Below are positions 17,540-28,363 of a DNA stretch of 56,321 nucleotides, piece after piece. How positions within the stretch are numbered: the first letter of the stretch is position 1; every line of letters starts with the position of its first letter. Origin of the DNA: Dictyobacter arantiisoli (GTDB taxonomy: Bacteria > Chloroflexota > Ktedonobacteria > Ktedonobacterales > Ktedonobacteraceae); assembly GCF_008326305.1 (NCBI RefSeq), contig NZ_BIXY01000044.1, forward strand, positions 1 through 56,321. Direction: 5' to 3'. Position numbers and translations under genes: made by a program. The notes beneath the pieces were generated by a model that was not told where the DNA came from, did not search any database, and worked only from the letters and a program-made list of their open reading frames with translations.

Positions 17540-18841
17540 TTATCCTTCAAGTAGCAGAGACTCTGGATCTTCGATCAGTTCTTTTACCGTTGTCAGGAAA
17601 CGCACTGCCTCACTCCCATCGACAATACGGTGATCATAAGAAAGTGCAACATACATCATAGGGCGAATAATGACAACCCCATCCAGTGCTATTGGACGCT
17701 GCTCTATCTTATGCATGCCCAGAATACCTACCTGAGGAGCGTTTAAAATTGGTGTCGATAGTAATGAGCCGAAGACACCACCATTCGTGATTGTAAAGGT
17801 GCCTCCCTGCAAATCGGCCAGGGAGAGTGTATTCGCCCGCGCACGCTTTGCAAGGTCAGCTACCTCACGTTCAATCTGTGCGAAACCCTTGCGGTCAGCA
17901 TTGCGCACCACGGGGACAACTAAGCCCTCATCTGTAGAGACCGCAATGCTGATATCATAATAGTGCTTGAGGATGATATCATTTCCCTGAATTTCAGCAT
18001 TGAGACGGGGATAAGCCTTTAAAGCACCGACAACTGCCCGTGTAAAGAAGGACATAAAACCAAGGGAGACATTATGCTTCTCTTTAAAGGCATCTTTACG
18101 ACGACTTCGCACATCCATGACCGCGCTCATATCAATCTCATTGAAGGTGGTGAGCATAGCCGCTGTATGCTGCGCTTCAACCAGACGCTGTGCAATCGTT
18201 TGCCGGCGGCGAGACATACGTATACGCTCCTCACGCCGATCACTGCTGTCTAATACAGCTTGAGGGGCTGGCGGCGTCACCGGACGTGGTTGCGGCGCTA
18301 CAGCCTGTGTTTCAACTACAGGAGGCTGTTTGGCTTGTCCCTGGACATTCTGCTCTAAATAGCTGACAACATCATCTTTCGTGACACGCCCATGGGGACT
18401 GCTACCGCGTACTTGCGCAATATCAACATGATGCTCGGCAGCAATACGGCGTGCCAATGGCGAAGGCGGACGTTGAGCATCAGCAAATGGAGCTGTACCA
18501 GATGCCACTGATTGATCTCGCATACCATTTTGTTGTGACTTTGCTTCTGCTGGAGCGGCTGCTATCTTTTCAGCTGGCACGGCTCCATTGCTGGCAACTG
18601 ACGCACCTTCACCAATCACACAGATCGCCTCACCCACCGCAACCACATCACCGATCTGCTTCAACACTTTCTGGAGCACGCCATCCTGCTCAGCGTTTAC
18701 TTCAACATTGATTTTATCAGTCTCAAGTTCAGCAAGGGTGTCGCCACGTTTAATCGTGTCACCCTCTTTTTTTAGCCAGGATGCGATTGTCGCATCTACA
18801 ATAGATTCACCTAGTTCAGGGACTCGAACTTCAATGGACAT
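17540..18841 (-). CDS. sucB: 2-oxoglutarate dehydrogenase E2, dihydrolipoamide succinyltransferase
   Basis: E2 component of the 2-oxoglutarate dehydrogenase complex, which makes succinyl-CoA in the TCA cycle. It has one N-terminal lipoyl domain (lipoylated lysine in [11 protein letters not shown]), a proline and alanine-rich linker, a peripheral-subunit-binding domain ([20 protein letters not shown]) and the catalytic acyltransferase core ending [18 protein letters not shown] with the active histidine. 433 residues is typical. Its start overlaps the end of sucA by 11 bases, and its GGAGG lies within the last sucA codons, so the two are translationally coupled. No E3 gene is adjacent. Confidence 0.94.
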   Translation of the reverse strand: MSIEVRVPELGESIVDATIASWLKKEGDTIKRGDTLAELETDKINVEVNAEQDGVLQKVLKQIGDVVAVGEAICVIGEGASVASNGAVPAEKIAAAPAEAKSQQNGMRDQSVASGTAPFADAQRPPSPLARRIAAEHHVDIAQVRGSSPHGRVTKDDVVSYLEQNVQGQAKQPPVVETQAVAPQPRPVTPPAPQAVLDSSDRREERIRMSRRRQTIAQRLVEAQHTAAMLTTFNEIDMSAVMDVRSRRKDAFKEKHNVSLGFMSFFTRAVVGALKAYPRLNAEIQGNDIILKHYYDISIAVSTDEGLVVPVVRNADRKGFAQIEREVADLAKRARANTLSLADLQGGTFTITNGGVFGSLLSTPILNAPQVGILGMHKIEQRPIALDGVVIIRPMMYVALSYDHRIVDGSEAVRFLTTVKELIEDPESLLLEG

Positions 18842-21692
18842 AGTTTCCTCCGGGCTGCTTTAGTGGTAAATGGGAGGCTTCGGCAACGATTTGCTCTTGC
18901 TCTGCTATATATAAATCCCAGAAGCCTGCGGCTGGACTCGATCGCTCAGGACGAGAAATGATATTCACGGTAACGGTGGGAGCTACAATTTCTGATAAAC
19001 GAGGCAACATATAACTCCATGCACCCATATTCCGTGGCTCTTCTTGTACCCAGACAACTTCATGTGCATTGGGATAGGTATTCAAGATGCGCTTGATTTC
19101 TTCGCCAGGGAATGGATAGAGCATTTCAACTCGTACAATCGCGATACCTTCATTATGAGCATGACTATTATGTGCAAGCAAGTCAATAGCAATTTTACCG
19201 GTACATAGGACTATTCGCCGCACTTCGTCCGCTTGCCGACGCGCCTTCTGATCGTCTATAACAGGTTGGAAACTTCCCTGAGCAAGATCTTCTAAGTGCG
19301 AGGCTGATTGAGCATTACGGAGTAGCGCCTTGGGTGACATAATCACTAACGGTCGTGGATAGGTCTTCAAATTGTGCGCCTGCAAACGCAAAAGATGATA
19401 ATATTGAGCTGCAGTTGAACAATTTGCGACACGCCAGTTATCCTGTGCGGCCAATTGAAGATAGCGCTCTAAGCGTGCGCTTGAGTGCTCTGGTCCCTGT
19501 CCCTCATATCCATGAGGTAACAACAAGACGAGTGATGAATTTTGCTTCCACTTTGCCCGACCTGAAGCAATAAATTGATCAATAATAACCTGGGCAACAT
19601 TGGAGAAATCGCCAAATTGAGCTTCCCATAGGACAAGGGTATCAGGCGCATGGATACTATATCCATATTCAAAACCGAGCGCGCCTACTTCACTCAACGG
19701 ACTGTTATAAATGGAAAATGATGCCTGAGAATCAACCAGATGTTGCAATGGAATATAAATCTCATTGTTGTCCGTATTGTGAAGGACCGCATTGCGATGG
19801 CTAAACGTGCCCCGCTCGACATCCTGTCCGGTAAGACGAATTGGTGTACCATCAGCCAGGATAGAAGCAAACGCTAATGCTTCGGCCTGACCCCAATCTA
19901 TACCACCCTCAGGTCCCAAAGTTGTAGCTCTGCGCTGCAAAATACGCGCCAGTTTCGGATGCGGCGTAAAGCTTTTCGGCCAGCTTAATAATTCCTCATT
20001 ATAGGCTCGTATTTGTTCAGCAGGAACCTCAGTAGCGGTTGCCAGTACAGGCTTTTGCCGCTTACGCTTTGGATCAGGACGCTCCTCAACCGCATAAGCA
20101 CCGCTATCAGCCTCTTGCTTCGCCTGCTCCAATGTTGCCATTGCTTCGACAACCAGTTCATCAACCTCTTCTTGCTGGATCAAGCCTTGTTTTACAAGCA
20201 TTCGAGCATAGATTTCACGCACCGTAGGATGAGCACGAATGATATCGTACATCTTTGGCTGCGTAAACGCAGGTTCATCGCCTTCGTTATGTCCCCACCG
20301 TCGATAGCCAACTAAATCAATCAACACATCTTTATGAAATTGATCTCGATAGGCATGGGCGATACGTACCGCTGTTAAACAGGCATAGGGATCCTCGGCA
20401 TTTACATGAATAATTGGAATACTAAAACCCTTTGCCAGATCGCTTGCAAAAGGCGTTGAGCGGCTATCTTCGGGATCAGTGGTAAAACCAAGTTGGTTAT
20501 TGGCAATAATATGAATAGTGCCACCTACCCAATAGCCACGTAAATGCCAGAGGTTCATTGTTTCAGCGACAACGCCTTCGCCCGGGAAAGCAGCATCACC
20601 ATGAATCAGGATCGGCAACGTTTTGTCAACATCCTGCAACGGCGCACCTGCTACGATGCGTATTTCCTGCGAGGCCCGGGCGATCCCTTCAACCACAGGA
20701 TTAATAAACTCCAGATGGCTGGGATTGGGTGGGAGTACAACCTTCAAATCCACTGCTGCACCTTCACCAAAGATATGTTCAGCTCCCAGATGATATTTCA
20801 CATCACCAGTCCATCCATATCCAAAACTGTCGGTAAGTGGAATTCCTTCCTCGTGCTTTGAGTGTGAAAATTCCGCCAGAATCGCAGCATATGGCTTGCC
20901 TAAGACGTGGGCCAGCACATTCAGCCGACCACGATGTGCCATACCTATGACAACTTCTTTGGTCTCAGAATCGATTGCGCCTCCAATGATCTCATCGAGC
21001 ATTGGCAAGAGCATATCCATGCCTTCAATAGAAAAACGCTTCTGTCCAGCGAAAGTTTGATGCAAATAACGTTCAAACGTTTCTACCTGCGTTAAACGCT
21101 TCAAAAATTTTCGGGCTCCCGCCACACTGGGATCTCGATGATACAGGTTTAAACCAACAGCATCGCGCAACCAGCGCCGCTCATCTGGACTCTTTACCTG
21201 ATCAAACTCATAACTTATGGTGCCTGAATACATACCCTTCAGAGCATCTATCGCTTCCAGTGCGTTCTCTACACCTTCCGCTGAATGGCCTCCAATCGCC
21301 TTGGGAGAAAGTTGCTCTAAATCCTCCTTCGTCAAACCATAGGTTTCAGGCTTGAGCGCTGGATCACCTAATGGCTCACTTCCCAATGGATCTAAATGCG
21401 CTCCTAAATGCCCCTTTTCACGCAAGGCATGAGCATAGGTAGAAGCGGCTACAATTTTTACAACTTGATTACGTGAGAAAGCTGGCGTGTTTTCATGATC
21501 AATAGACGGCTTTGCGGTATCCTGCGTGCTTTGTTTCTTCTGTAGTGATGCATCCGCCACATCTTCCGGGGTCCAGGTCTCAAAAATGGCACGTGTCGCG
21601 GCATCGACCGATGCAGGATCTTGCTGATAACGTTCAAAGAGTTCAAGAACGTAACCCGCATTGGGACCATAATAGCTTTCTAGATTTTGCAT
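18831..21692 (-). CDS. sucA: 2-oxoglutarate dehydrogenase E1
   Basis: Thiamine-diphosphate-dependent decarboxylase of 953 residues. The N-terminus [21 protein letters not shown] is the short E2-docking region. Then come [39 protein letters not shown] (thiamine-diphosphate and Mg site), [11 protein letters not shown] and the C-terminal transketolase-like domain ([25 protein letters not shown]). The frame is open 36 codons further, but the ATG at 21692 has AAGGA five bases upstream and begins where homologues begin. A palindrome CTATG-GTAT-CATAG (21804-21817) lies in its upstream region and may be an operator. The first gene of sucA-sucB. Confidence 0.94.
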   Translation of the reverse strand: MQNLESYYGPNAGYVLELFERYQQDPASVDAATRAIFETWTPEDVADASLQKKQSTQDTAKPSIDHENTPAFSRNQVVKIVAASTYAHALREKGHLGAHLDPLGSEPLGDPALKPETYGLTKEDLEQLSPKAIGGHSAEGVENALEAIDALKGMYSGTISYEFDQVKSPDERRWLRDAVGLNLYHRDPSVAGARKFLKRLTQVETFERYLHQTFAGQKRFSIEGMDMLLPMLDEIIGGAIDSETKEVVIGMAHRGRLNVLAHVLGKPYAAILAEFSHSKHEEGIPLTDSFGYGWTGDVKYHLGAEHIFGEGAAVDLKVVLPPNPSHLEFINPVVEGIARASQEIRIVAGAPLQDVDKTLPILIHGDAAFPGEGVVAETMNLWHLRGYWVGGTIHIIANNQLGFTTDPEDSRSTPFASDLAKGFSIPIIHVNAEDPYACLTAVRIAHAYRDQFHKDVLIDLVGYRRWGHNEGDEPAFTQPKMYDIIRAHPTVREIYARMLVKQGLIQQEEVDELVVEAMATLEQAKQEADSGAYAVEERPDPKRKRQKPVLATATEVPAEQIRAYNEELLSWPKSFTPHPKLARILQRRATTLGPEGGIDWGQAEALAFASILADGTPIRLTGQDVERGTFSHRNAVLHNTDNNEIYIPLQHLVDSQASFSIYNSPLSEVGALGFEYGYSIHAPDTLVLWEAQFGDFSNVAQVIIDQFIASGRAKWKQNSSLVLLLPHGYEGQGPEHSSARLERYLQLAAQDNWRVANCSTAAQYYHLLRLQAHNLKTYPRPLVIMSPKALLRNAQSASHLEDLAQGSFQPVIDDQKARRQADEVRRIVLCTGKIAIDLLAHNSHAHNEGIAIVRVEMLYPFPGEEIKRILNTYPNAHEVVWVQEEPRNMGAWSYMLPRLSEIVAPTVTVNIISRPERSSPAAGFWDLYIAEQEQIVAEASHLPLKQPGGNYVH

Positions 21693-22024
21693 AATATTCC
21701 TTAGGTTACCTTCACACGAGTTAGTATAACTTACGGAACACGAAATTGAGGAATGAGCCTCGTTGCTCGTGTCTTCTATCCAGGTATTGTATTCTACCAT
21801 TTACTATGGTATCATAGCTTTACCATACTCCAAAATATTCACGGTACTATAGACCGCTGAAATTAAGACGAATCGCAAGTCAATTTAGTCTCAACAGGAT
21901 AGAGAGCATGCGAATAATGGAGATGCAGCAAAAAATACACAGCGAAACGCATTGTTCCTTCTCGTCAGGTAAGCTGATTGCCGAATGAGAATAGGCAGTA
22001 CATCACGATAGAAATAATATCTCA

Positions 22025-22473
22025 CAAAGGCAAAGATGGAGCGAGTAGACCGTCAAGCTTGTTACAGAGAGTCCACATATGGTGTAAGCGGATACAAGCC
22101 ACGCGTCGAAAATCACTCCAGAGCCACGAGCCGAAACATACCGCCGGCCTTGCAAGGCATGGCGCAGGTGTCCTCTCTCGACATATATCCTTTTCAGATA
22201 TACCCGTCGTCTATGAAGACAGATACGTGTGTAGGCGTAGTCGGCCCCTTCCCGTTATCATGAAGGCATGTAATCCGCCCGCCATTCCCGTATGCGTTCT
22301 TAACATCTACGCACCCTTACAAGACGAGCAAAACCGTTGACATGGGGAAACTCTCGCTGGGAACTGTAACGGAATACAGTGTAATGAAGTGAATTCGGCT
22401 CTGATGTTGCCGGATTAAACAGGGTGGTACCACGGGATTTCCTCTCGTCCCTTTGCGGGCGAGGGGTTTTTTT
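22025..22473 (+). promoter_or_regulatory. T-box leader, isoleucine-specific, controlling alaX-ileS
   Basis: A tRNA-sensing transcription attenuator. The T-box proper, GGGTGGTACCACGGG, is at 22422-22436, directly followed by a terminator of a GC-rich stem and seven T (22441-22473). Stem I is visible: the AGTA motif (22044-22047), AGAGAG then GGTG-x-AAG (about 22066-22088), and a 3' strand reading GAA-A-ATC-A (22108-22115). This leaves the specifier ATC, an isoleucine codon, facing the S-turn. TGGAG and CTCCA close the stem. The T in TGGT of the T-box pairs with discriminator base A, as in tRNA-Ile. Uncharged tRNA-Ile should therefore raise expression of the downstream genes. Confidence 0.92.
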
Positions 22474-22494
22474 GTTGATGAAAAGGAACCGAGC

Positions 22495-23223
22495 ATGAAA
22501 ACAAAGCTCCTTTACCATACAAATAGCTTTACCTATGAGTGCACTGCCACCATTGTGGCGATTGAAGGCGATGATATCGCCCTGGATGCTACCGCTTTTT
22601 ATCCAGGTGGTGGTGGACAAATGGCGGATCGTGGCATCATTACCTGGGAGAATCAGGATTATCCTGCCAGTGTCATTTCGATGCATAAAAGGAATGATAT
22701 TGTCTGGCACTCCCTTGATTATCCACCACCGCCTCTGGGGACGAAAGTTGTGGGTACCATCGATTGGGATTTCCGTTATCAGATGATGCGCACCCATACT
22801 GCCTTACATATTCTTTGCGGTATCATCTGGAAAGAATTTGGTATTCAAGTCACCGGGGGACAGATGTATCCTGATCGCGCACGTATGGATTTCGCGATGG
22901 AAAATTTGGATAAAGAACGCATCAACTACATTGAAGAACAGGTCAATACAGCTATTGAAGCAGATTATCCAATTCGTGTCTATTCCCTACCGCGCGAAAA
23001 AGCATTCGCGATTCCAGATCTGGTTCGCACAAAAATCAACCTGTTACCACCTGATATCGAAGAGGTGCGCATTGTTGAAATTGTCGGTCTGGACTTACAG
23101 GCTGATGGTGGAACACACGTCAACCATACACGCGAGGTCGGTGGTATTCGCATAACTAAAACAGAGAATAAGGGCAGAATTAACAAACGTTTGGAAATTA
23201 TGCTCGATTCTTACAATTCGTAA
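22495..23223 (+). CDS. alaX: Alanyl-tRNA editing protein, AlaX type
   Basis: A free-standing homologue of the AlaRS editing domain that hydrolyses Ser- or Gly-tRNA(Ala). From the ATG at 22495 (AAGGAA upstream) it has 242 residues, the AlaX-M size. Seen are FYPGGGGQMADRG (glycine-rich motif of the N-terminal barrel), the first zinc ligands in RTHTALHIL (HxxxH), and QADGGTHVNHTREVGGI near the C-terminus. The last motif is CGGTHV in many relatives; here Asp stands for Cys, so zinc binding may use a different set of ligands. It is the first gene behind the isoleucine T-box and is followed by ileS. Confidence 0.88.
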   Translation: MKTKLLYHTNSFTYECTATIVAIEGDDIALDATAFYPGGGGQMADRGIITWENQDYPASVISMHKRNDIVWHSLDYPPPPLGTKVVGTIDWDFRYQMMRTHTALHILCGIIWKEFGIQVTGGQMYPDRARMDFAMENLDKERINYIEEQVNTAIEADYPIRVYSLPREKAFAIPDLVRTKINLLPPDIEEVRIVEIVGLDLQADGGTHVNHTREVGGIRITKTENKGRINKRLEIMLDSYNS

Positions 23224-23314
23224 TTATTTATCCCTTATTGCATTCATTGTAATACAAACATTTCGTCTGCGTGCCATTTTTTATTCGTAGCCCTTATACG
23301 CAGAGGAGGACAGA

Positions 23315-26300
23315 GTGTCAGTAAAAGCAAATGTATTCAATCCCGTTGTGGCAGCGGATCGTGTCGATTATCCACAGCTTGAACATACCATCCAAAACTG
23401 GTGGGCGACCCATAATATCCTTCAGCAGTATCTGCATCGCAATGAGCAGAGTGAGAAACGCTATTCTTTCCTGGATGGCCCAATTACCGCGAACAATCCC
23501 ATGGGTGTGCATCACGCATGGGGCCGTACCTACAAAGATCTCTATCAACGCTTCAAAACAATGCAAGGCTATAAGCAACGCTACCAGAATGGCTTTGACT
23601 GCCAGGGTCTCTGGGTAGAGGTTAATGTTGAGCAAGCCCTCGGCCTCAAAACCAAACGGGATATTGAGGACTATGGCATCGCGGCTTTCGTGGAAAAATG
23701 TAAAGAGCGCGTCTTTACCTTTGCTAAACGCCAGACTGAGCAGTCGATTCGCCTGGGCTACTGGATGGATTGGGATAATAGTTACTACACTCTTTCAGAT
23801 GAGAACAACTATACTATCTGGTCTTTCCTGAAGAAATGCCGGGAACGTGACCTGCTTTATAAAGGGCACGATGTAATGCCATGGTGCCCACGCTGTGCCA
23901 CTGGTATCTCAAATATGGAGATGGAGGCTGAGGGATATAAGGAACTGACCCATCTGAGTCTGTATGTCCGCTTCCCACTGCTGGATCGACCAGGAGAATA
24001 TCTACTGGCATGGACCACAACGCCCTGGACGCTAGCAGCCAATGTGGCAGCAGCCGTCAATCCAGAACTCACCTACGCAAAAGTAGAACAGGATGGCGAG
24101 TACTACTATCTCGTCGAATCATTGCTGTCGGTGCTGAAAGCGTTGAAAGGCCGCGACAAGGGCGAGTATAAGGTTGTTGAAACCCTTAAAGGCAGTGAAA
24201 TGGTGGGCTGGAAATACCAGGGACCGTTCGATGAACTTCCTGCTGAAAAAGGGATCGTGCACACGGTAATCCCCTGGAAAGAGGCCAATGCCACCGAGGG
24301 TACCGGGATCGTGCATATCGCTCCTGGTTGTGGTAAAGAGGACTTTGGCCTCTCGAAGGAACTGGGACTGCCGGCAATCGCTCCCGTTGATGAGTTTGGT
24401 GTGTACAAAGAAGGCTTTGACTGGCTGACAGGCAAACAGACCAGTGAAGTCGGTCCGCTGGTTGCGGAGAACCTGACGAAAAAGGGATTGCTCTATCGCC
24501 CACAAAATTACAAGCATCGCTATCCTACCTGCTGGCGCTGCAAAACTGAGTTGATCTTCCGCCTGGTTGACGAATGGTTCATCTCGATGGATACACTCCG
24601 CTATGAAATCATGGATGTTGTGCGCCAGATCAATTGGATTCCCGCTTTCGGCTTTGATCGCGAGATGGATTGGCTGCGCAATATGGATGATTGGATGATC
24701 TCGAAAAAGCGCTACTGGGGACTGGCATTGCCTATCTTCGATTGTCAGCAATGCGGCAATTTCGAAGTAATCGGCAACCGTGAAGAGTTACAGGCGCGAG
24801 CAGTTGCGGGCTGGGAAGAGTTCGATGGTCATACCCCACACCGCCCATATATCGATGGCATCAAAATCAAATGTCAGAAGTGTGGGAATGAGGTCTCGCG
24901 CATCAAAGATGTGGGAAATCCCTGGCTGGATGCCGGTATCGTGCCTTATTCTACTATACACTATCGCACCGATCATGAGTATTGGAAACAATGGTTCCCG
25001 GCCAATTTTGTGACCGAATCGTTCCCTGGCCAGTTCCGCAACTGGTTCTACTCGATGTTGGTGATGAGTACAGTACTGGAGAAGACGGCTCCCTTCAAGA
25101 CACTCTTTGGCTATGCCACATTGATGTCTGAAGATGGCACACCCATGCACAAATCCAAGGGCAATATGATTGTCTTTGATGAGGCAGCAGAACGTGTCGG
25201 ATCTGATACCATGCGCTGGCTCTATGCTAATCATACACCAGAACAAAATCTGAACTTTCCCAGTATCCCTACTGATAAGGATATGCAGAAGTCGGCGGAG
25301 AGCGGCCTCCCGGTGCGCTTGAGTGAAAAGTGGATGTTGACCCGGCGTACGCTGGATAAAATCTGGAATGTTTACTGGTTCTTTGTTACTTATGCGAACA
25401 TTGACCAGTTTGATCCCACCCAACATCAACTCCCAATGGCGAGTCGTAGCGAGCTAGACCATTGGATCATCTCAGAGCTACAGCAGACGATCCGCGATGT
25501 GACTAGCGGATTAGAGCAATACGATACAACGAAACCTGCCGAGGCCCTGCAATCATTCCTGGAGGACCTCTCAAACTGGTATCTACGCCGTAGCCGTGAG
25601 CGCATCTGGAAATCTCAGTTGGATGATGATAAGCTCGCTGCTTATCTGACACTCTATGAATGTCTGACGACCTTACTTACAATGTTGTCACCCTTTATGC
25701 CATTCTTGACTGAAGAAATTTATCAGAATCTGGTGCGCAGTGTAGATCAAACAGCGCCCCAAAGCATTCACCTCTGTGATTGGCCACAGGTAGACCAGGC
25801 ATTGATCAATGAACAATTGACCAATGAGACACATCTGGTAATGCGTATTGTAGGACTGGGACGCGCAGCGCGTGAGAAAGCTCAAATCCGTGTGCGCCAG
25901 CCTCTGAACGCGCTCTATGTCCACGTGCCAACTGTCGCTGAGGAGGAGGCGCTCCAACGTTTAAGTGATCAGGTACTTGAAGAACTGAACATCAAACATC
26001 TAGAACTTATGAGTGCGGACAGTGCAATGCTGAACTATACCCTGAGACCGCAGGTCAAAATCCTGGGACCCAAATACGGTCCACTGGTACAAAAAATCCT
26101 GGGGCATCTCAAAGGGCTTTCAGCTCATGAGGCCCAGGAAGCCGCAACCCAACTCAACTCAACAGGAACATTGACATTGACTATCGCAGGTCAGGAAGTG
26201 TCATTAACACCGAATGAAGTTGAGGTGCTGGCAACCGCCCGTCCTGGCTTTGTGACAGCCGAAGAGCGAGGATATATTGCCGCGCTCGAAACAACGATCA

Positions 26301-26629
26301 CACCACTGTTACGTGAAGAAGGCATGGTCCGCGACCTGATCCACTTCATCCAGGATATGCGTAAAAAAGCAGGTTTCAATATTGAGGATCATATCGGGCT
26401 GGCAATCTATACAGATCGCGAACTGGCACAGATTCTGCAACCCTACCAGACAGAGATCATGTCAGAGACGTTGGCCTTGAATCTGCTCCTTTCCATTAGC
26501 CCACGTGATTTCCCGTCCTTTGAAGAGGTTTATCGCGAACATATCTCGCCCGAGTCGACGAAGAAACTTGGTAACTATACCATTGATATCGTGCTTGGTA
26601 AGAATGTGCGCGATGGGAAACATGTATAG
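23315..26629 (+). CDS. ileS: Isoleucyl-tRNA synthetase, divergent type
   Basis: Class I aminoacyl-tRNA synthetase of 1104 residues that charges tRNA-Ile. The HIGH region reads NNPMGVHHAWGRTYKDLYQRF and the KMSKS region MHKSKGNMIVF, both altered from the common forms. A large insertion (CP1 editing domain: LLAWTTTPWTLAANVAA, with EGTGIVHIAPGCGKEDF) shows the Ile/Val/Leu-specific editing fold. CPRC and CWRC zinc knuckles are present, and the C-terminal anticodon domain has YLRRSRERIWKS. It starts with GTG at 23315 after AGAGGAGG. Isoleucine is supported by the T-box specifier ATC upstream. It is closed by a strong terminator at 26663. Confidence 0.9.
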   Translation: MSVKANVFNPVVAADRVDYPQLEHTIQNWWATHNILQQYLHRNEQSEKRYSFLDGPITANNPMGVHHAWGRTYKDLYQRFKTMQGYKQRYQNGFDCQGLWVEVNVEQALGLKTKRDIEDYGIAAFVEKCKERVFTFAKRQTEQSIRLGYWMDWDNSYYTLSDENNYTIWSFLKKCRERDLLYKGHDVMPWCPRCATGISNMEMEAEGYKELTHLSLYVRFPLLDRPGEYLLAWTTTPWTLAANVAAAVNPELTYAKVEQDGEYYYLVESLLSVLKALKGRDKGEYKVVETLKGSEMVGWKYQGPFDELPAEKGIVHTVIPWKEANATEGTGIVHIAPGCGKEDFGLSKELGLPAIAPVDEFGVYKEGFDWLTGKQTSEVGPLVAENLTKKGLLYRPQNYKHRYPTCWRCKTELIFRLVDEWFISMDTLRYEIMDVVRQINWIPAFGFDREMDWLRNMDDWMISKKRYWGLALPIFDCQQCGNFEVIGNREELQARAVAGWEEFDGHTPHRPYIDGIKIKCQKCGNEVSRIKDVGNPWLDAGIVPYSTIHYRTDHEYWKQWFPANFVTESFPGQFRNWFYSMLVMSTVLEKTAPFKTLFGYATLMSEDGTPMHKSKGNMIVFDEAAERVGSDTMRWLYANHTPEQNLNFPSIPTDKDMQKSAESGLPVRLSEKWMLTRRTLDKIWNVYWFFVTYANIDQFDPTQHQLPMASRSELDHWIISELQQTIRDVTSGLEQYDTTKPAEALQSFLEDLSNWYLRRSRERIWKSQLDDDKLAAYLTLYECLTTLLTMLSPFMPFLTEEIYQNLVRSVDQTAPQSIHLCDWPQVDQALINEQLTNETHLVMRIVGLGRAAREKAQIRVRQPLNALYVHVPTVAEEEALQRLSDQVLEELNIKHLELMSADSAMLNYTLRPQVKILGPKYGPLVQKILGHLKGLSAHEAQEAATQLNSTGTLTLTIAGQEVSLTPNEVEVLATARPGFVTAEERGYIAALETTITPLLREEGMVRDLIHFIQDMRKKAGFNIEDHIGLAIYTDRELAQILQPYQTEIMSETLALNLLLSISPRDFPSFEEVYREHISPESTKKLGNYTIDIVLGKNVRDGKHV

Positions 26630-26662
26630 TTTGTACGTAAATAAAAAGATGTAATCAACCAG

Positions 26663-26697
26663 GAGTCCTATTGCCTGTTCAATAGGACTCTTTTTTT
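26663..26697 (+). terminator. Intrinsic terminator after ileS
   Basis: GAGTCCTATT and AATAGGACTC form a perfect ten-base-pair stem around an eight-base loop, followed by seven T. It ends the alaX-ileS transcript 33 bases after the stop. Confidence 0.92.
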
Positions 26698-26731
26698 GCT
26701 AGCATGCTAAAAAGTATATAAAGGTATTTAC

Positions 26732-28234
26732 ATGCATCTGAAAGAAGCCACTATTGCTGAATTACAAGCGGCCATGTCACAGGGTCACCTCACAGCCCGC
26801 CAACTGACAGAAAGCTATCTGAAACGAATCCATAGTATTGATCAGCATGGGCCAACGCTCAATTCAATTATTGAACTCAATCCAGACGCCCTCACCATTG
26901 CGACAGCATTAGATGAGGAACGCGCTCTTCAAGGATCACGAGGACCACTTCATGGCATTCCAATTATCCTCAAAGATAATATTGCTACCGCCGACGCTAT
27001 GCAGACAACAGCTGGCTCGCTAGCACTGGTCGGCTCACGACCTCCACGCGATGCCTTTGTGGTACAAAAGCTGCGGGCCGCAGGCGCGGTTATCCTGGGA
27101 AAAAGCAACTTAAGTGAATGGGCGAATTTTCGTGGCAATCCATCGATCAGTGGTTGGAGCGGTCGCGGTGGTCAAACGCATAATCCCTATGTCCTGGATC
27201 GCACTCCCTGTGGATCGAGTTCAGGTTCCGCCGTCGCGGTAGCAGCTAATTTGACCTCGGTCTCACTGGGCACTGAAACTGATGGATCTATTATCTGCCC
27301 GGCCTCAATGACAGATATAGTTGGCATCAAACCCACGGTCGGGCTTACCAGCCGGGCGGGCGTTATTCCTATCGCCCATAGCCAGGACTCCGTTGGTCCC
27401 ATGGCTCGTACAGTTGCGGATGCCGCTCTTGTGCTTGGTATCATTACAGGTATGGATGACCGCGATGCAGCAACACGAGAAAGTGCAACCCATCTCCAGA
27501 CTGATTACACCCAATTTCTAGATGCCGATGGGCTACGTGGAGCCCGTATCGGAGTTACACGTAGTGTCTACTTTGGCTATAGCCATAAAGCAGATGCCCT
27601 TATTGAGTCAGCACTTACACAACTTGCATCGCAAGGTGCCATCCTGATTGATCCAGCGGATATCATCACTGCGCAACAAATGGCTAAATCAGAGGTTGAG
27701 AACCAAGTCTTGCTTTACGAGTTGAAAGCCGATCTTAACAAGTATTTGAGTGAACTGACAGACTCATCAGTTCATACCCTGGCAGATATTATCACCTTTA
27801 ATCTCGAGCATGCAGATCAAGAGTTACAGTTATTTGGGCAGGAGCAACTGATTCAAGCACAGGCTACCAGCGGGCTTGACAATACCATATATCAGGCAGC
27901 CCTGGCGAGCAGCCGCCAGCTTTCACGGCAGGCAGGTATTGACGCAATCATGGATAAATATCAATTAGATGCTCTGGTCATGCCCAGTTGTAGCCCTGCC
28001 TGGCATATCGACCCGGTTAACGGAGATCATTATAGCGGGAGTAGTACACAGGCAGCAGCTATGGCTGGATATCCAGCGATCAGCGTTCCAGCAGGCCACG
28101 TACAGGGATTACCAGTCGGCATTACCTTTACAGGCAGAGCTTATAGCGAGCCAACGCTAATCAAACTCGCTTACGCTTTTGAACAAGCAACAAAAGCACG
28201 CCGTGAGCCCACTTACCTGCCCACCATTCAATAA
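26732..28234 (+). CDS. Amidase (amidase signature family)
   Basis: Amide hydrolase with the Ser-cisSer-Lys triad: lysine in PIILKDNIATAD (about residue 78), cis-serine in CGSSSGSAVAVAAN and the nucleophile in TETDGSIICPAS. 500 residues, intact. N- and C-terminal parts match stand-alone amidases rather than GatA: there is no GatB or GatC gene here, and DNIATADAMQTTAGSLAL is common in amidases acting on small amides or peptides. The substrate is unknown. No signal peptide, so cytosolic. An AAAGG element stands seven bases before the ATG. It lies right behind the ileS terminator, so it needs its own promoter. Confidence 0.88.
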   Translation: MHLKEATIAELQAAMSQGHLTARQLTESYLKRIHSIDQHGPTLNSIIELNPDALTIATALDEERALQGSRGPLHGIPIILKDNIATADAMQTTAGSLALVGSRPPRDAFVVQKLRAAGAVILGKSNLSEWANFRGNPSISGWSGRGGQTHNPYVLDRTPCGSSSGSAVAVAANLTSVSLGTETDGSIICPASMTDIVGIKPTVGLTSRAGVIPIAHSQDSVGPMARTVADAALVLGIITGMDDRDAATRESATHLQTDYTQFLDADGLRGARIGVTRSVYFGYSHKADALIESALTQLASQGAILIDPADIITAQQMAKSEVENQVLLYELKADLNKYLSELTDSSVHTLADIITFNLEHADQELQLFGQEQLIQAQATSGLDNTIYQAALASSRQLSRQAGIDAIMDKYQLDALVMPSCSPAWHIDPVNGDHYSGSSTQAAAMAGYPAISVPAGHVQGLPVGITFTGRAYSEPTLIKLAYAFEQATKARREPTYLPTIQ

Positions 28235-28256
28235 TTAACCGCATCAACACCAACAA

Positions 28257-28290
28257 CAAGGGGGCATTGAAATGCTTGAAAGCCCCCTTG
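28257..28290. terminator. Bidirectional hairpin between convergent amidase and HAD genes
   Basis: CAAGGGGGC pairs perfectly with GCCCCCTTG around a 16-base loop. It is flanked by short T or TTG repeats on the minus side only. It separates two convergent genes and probably stops transcripts from both. Confidence 0.6.
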
Positions 28291-28363
28291 TCCAGTCAGA
28301 CAGACATCACTATAAATCTGCGATATTGAGCGGAGCTGATTAAAAGTGCATGTGTATGGATAT

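Noticed and set aside
18806-18835. A tRNA-like GTTCGAGTC stretch near the start of sucB
   Set aside because: It is simply the codons for the first residues of SucB (VRVPEL); there is no cloverleaf around it.
22300-22797. A 165-residue minus-strand frame over the T-box and alaX
   Set aside because: It is antisense to both the T-box terminator and the conserved alaX motifs, with no promoter or ribosome site.
24119-25429. Two long minus-strand frames (210 and 213 residues) inside ileS
   Set aside because: They are antisense to the conserved core of ileS and lack any family motif; they arise from its codon pattern.
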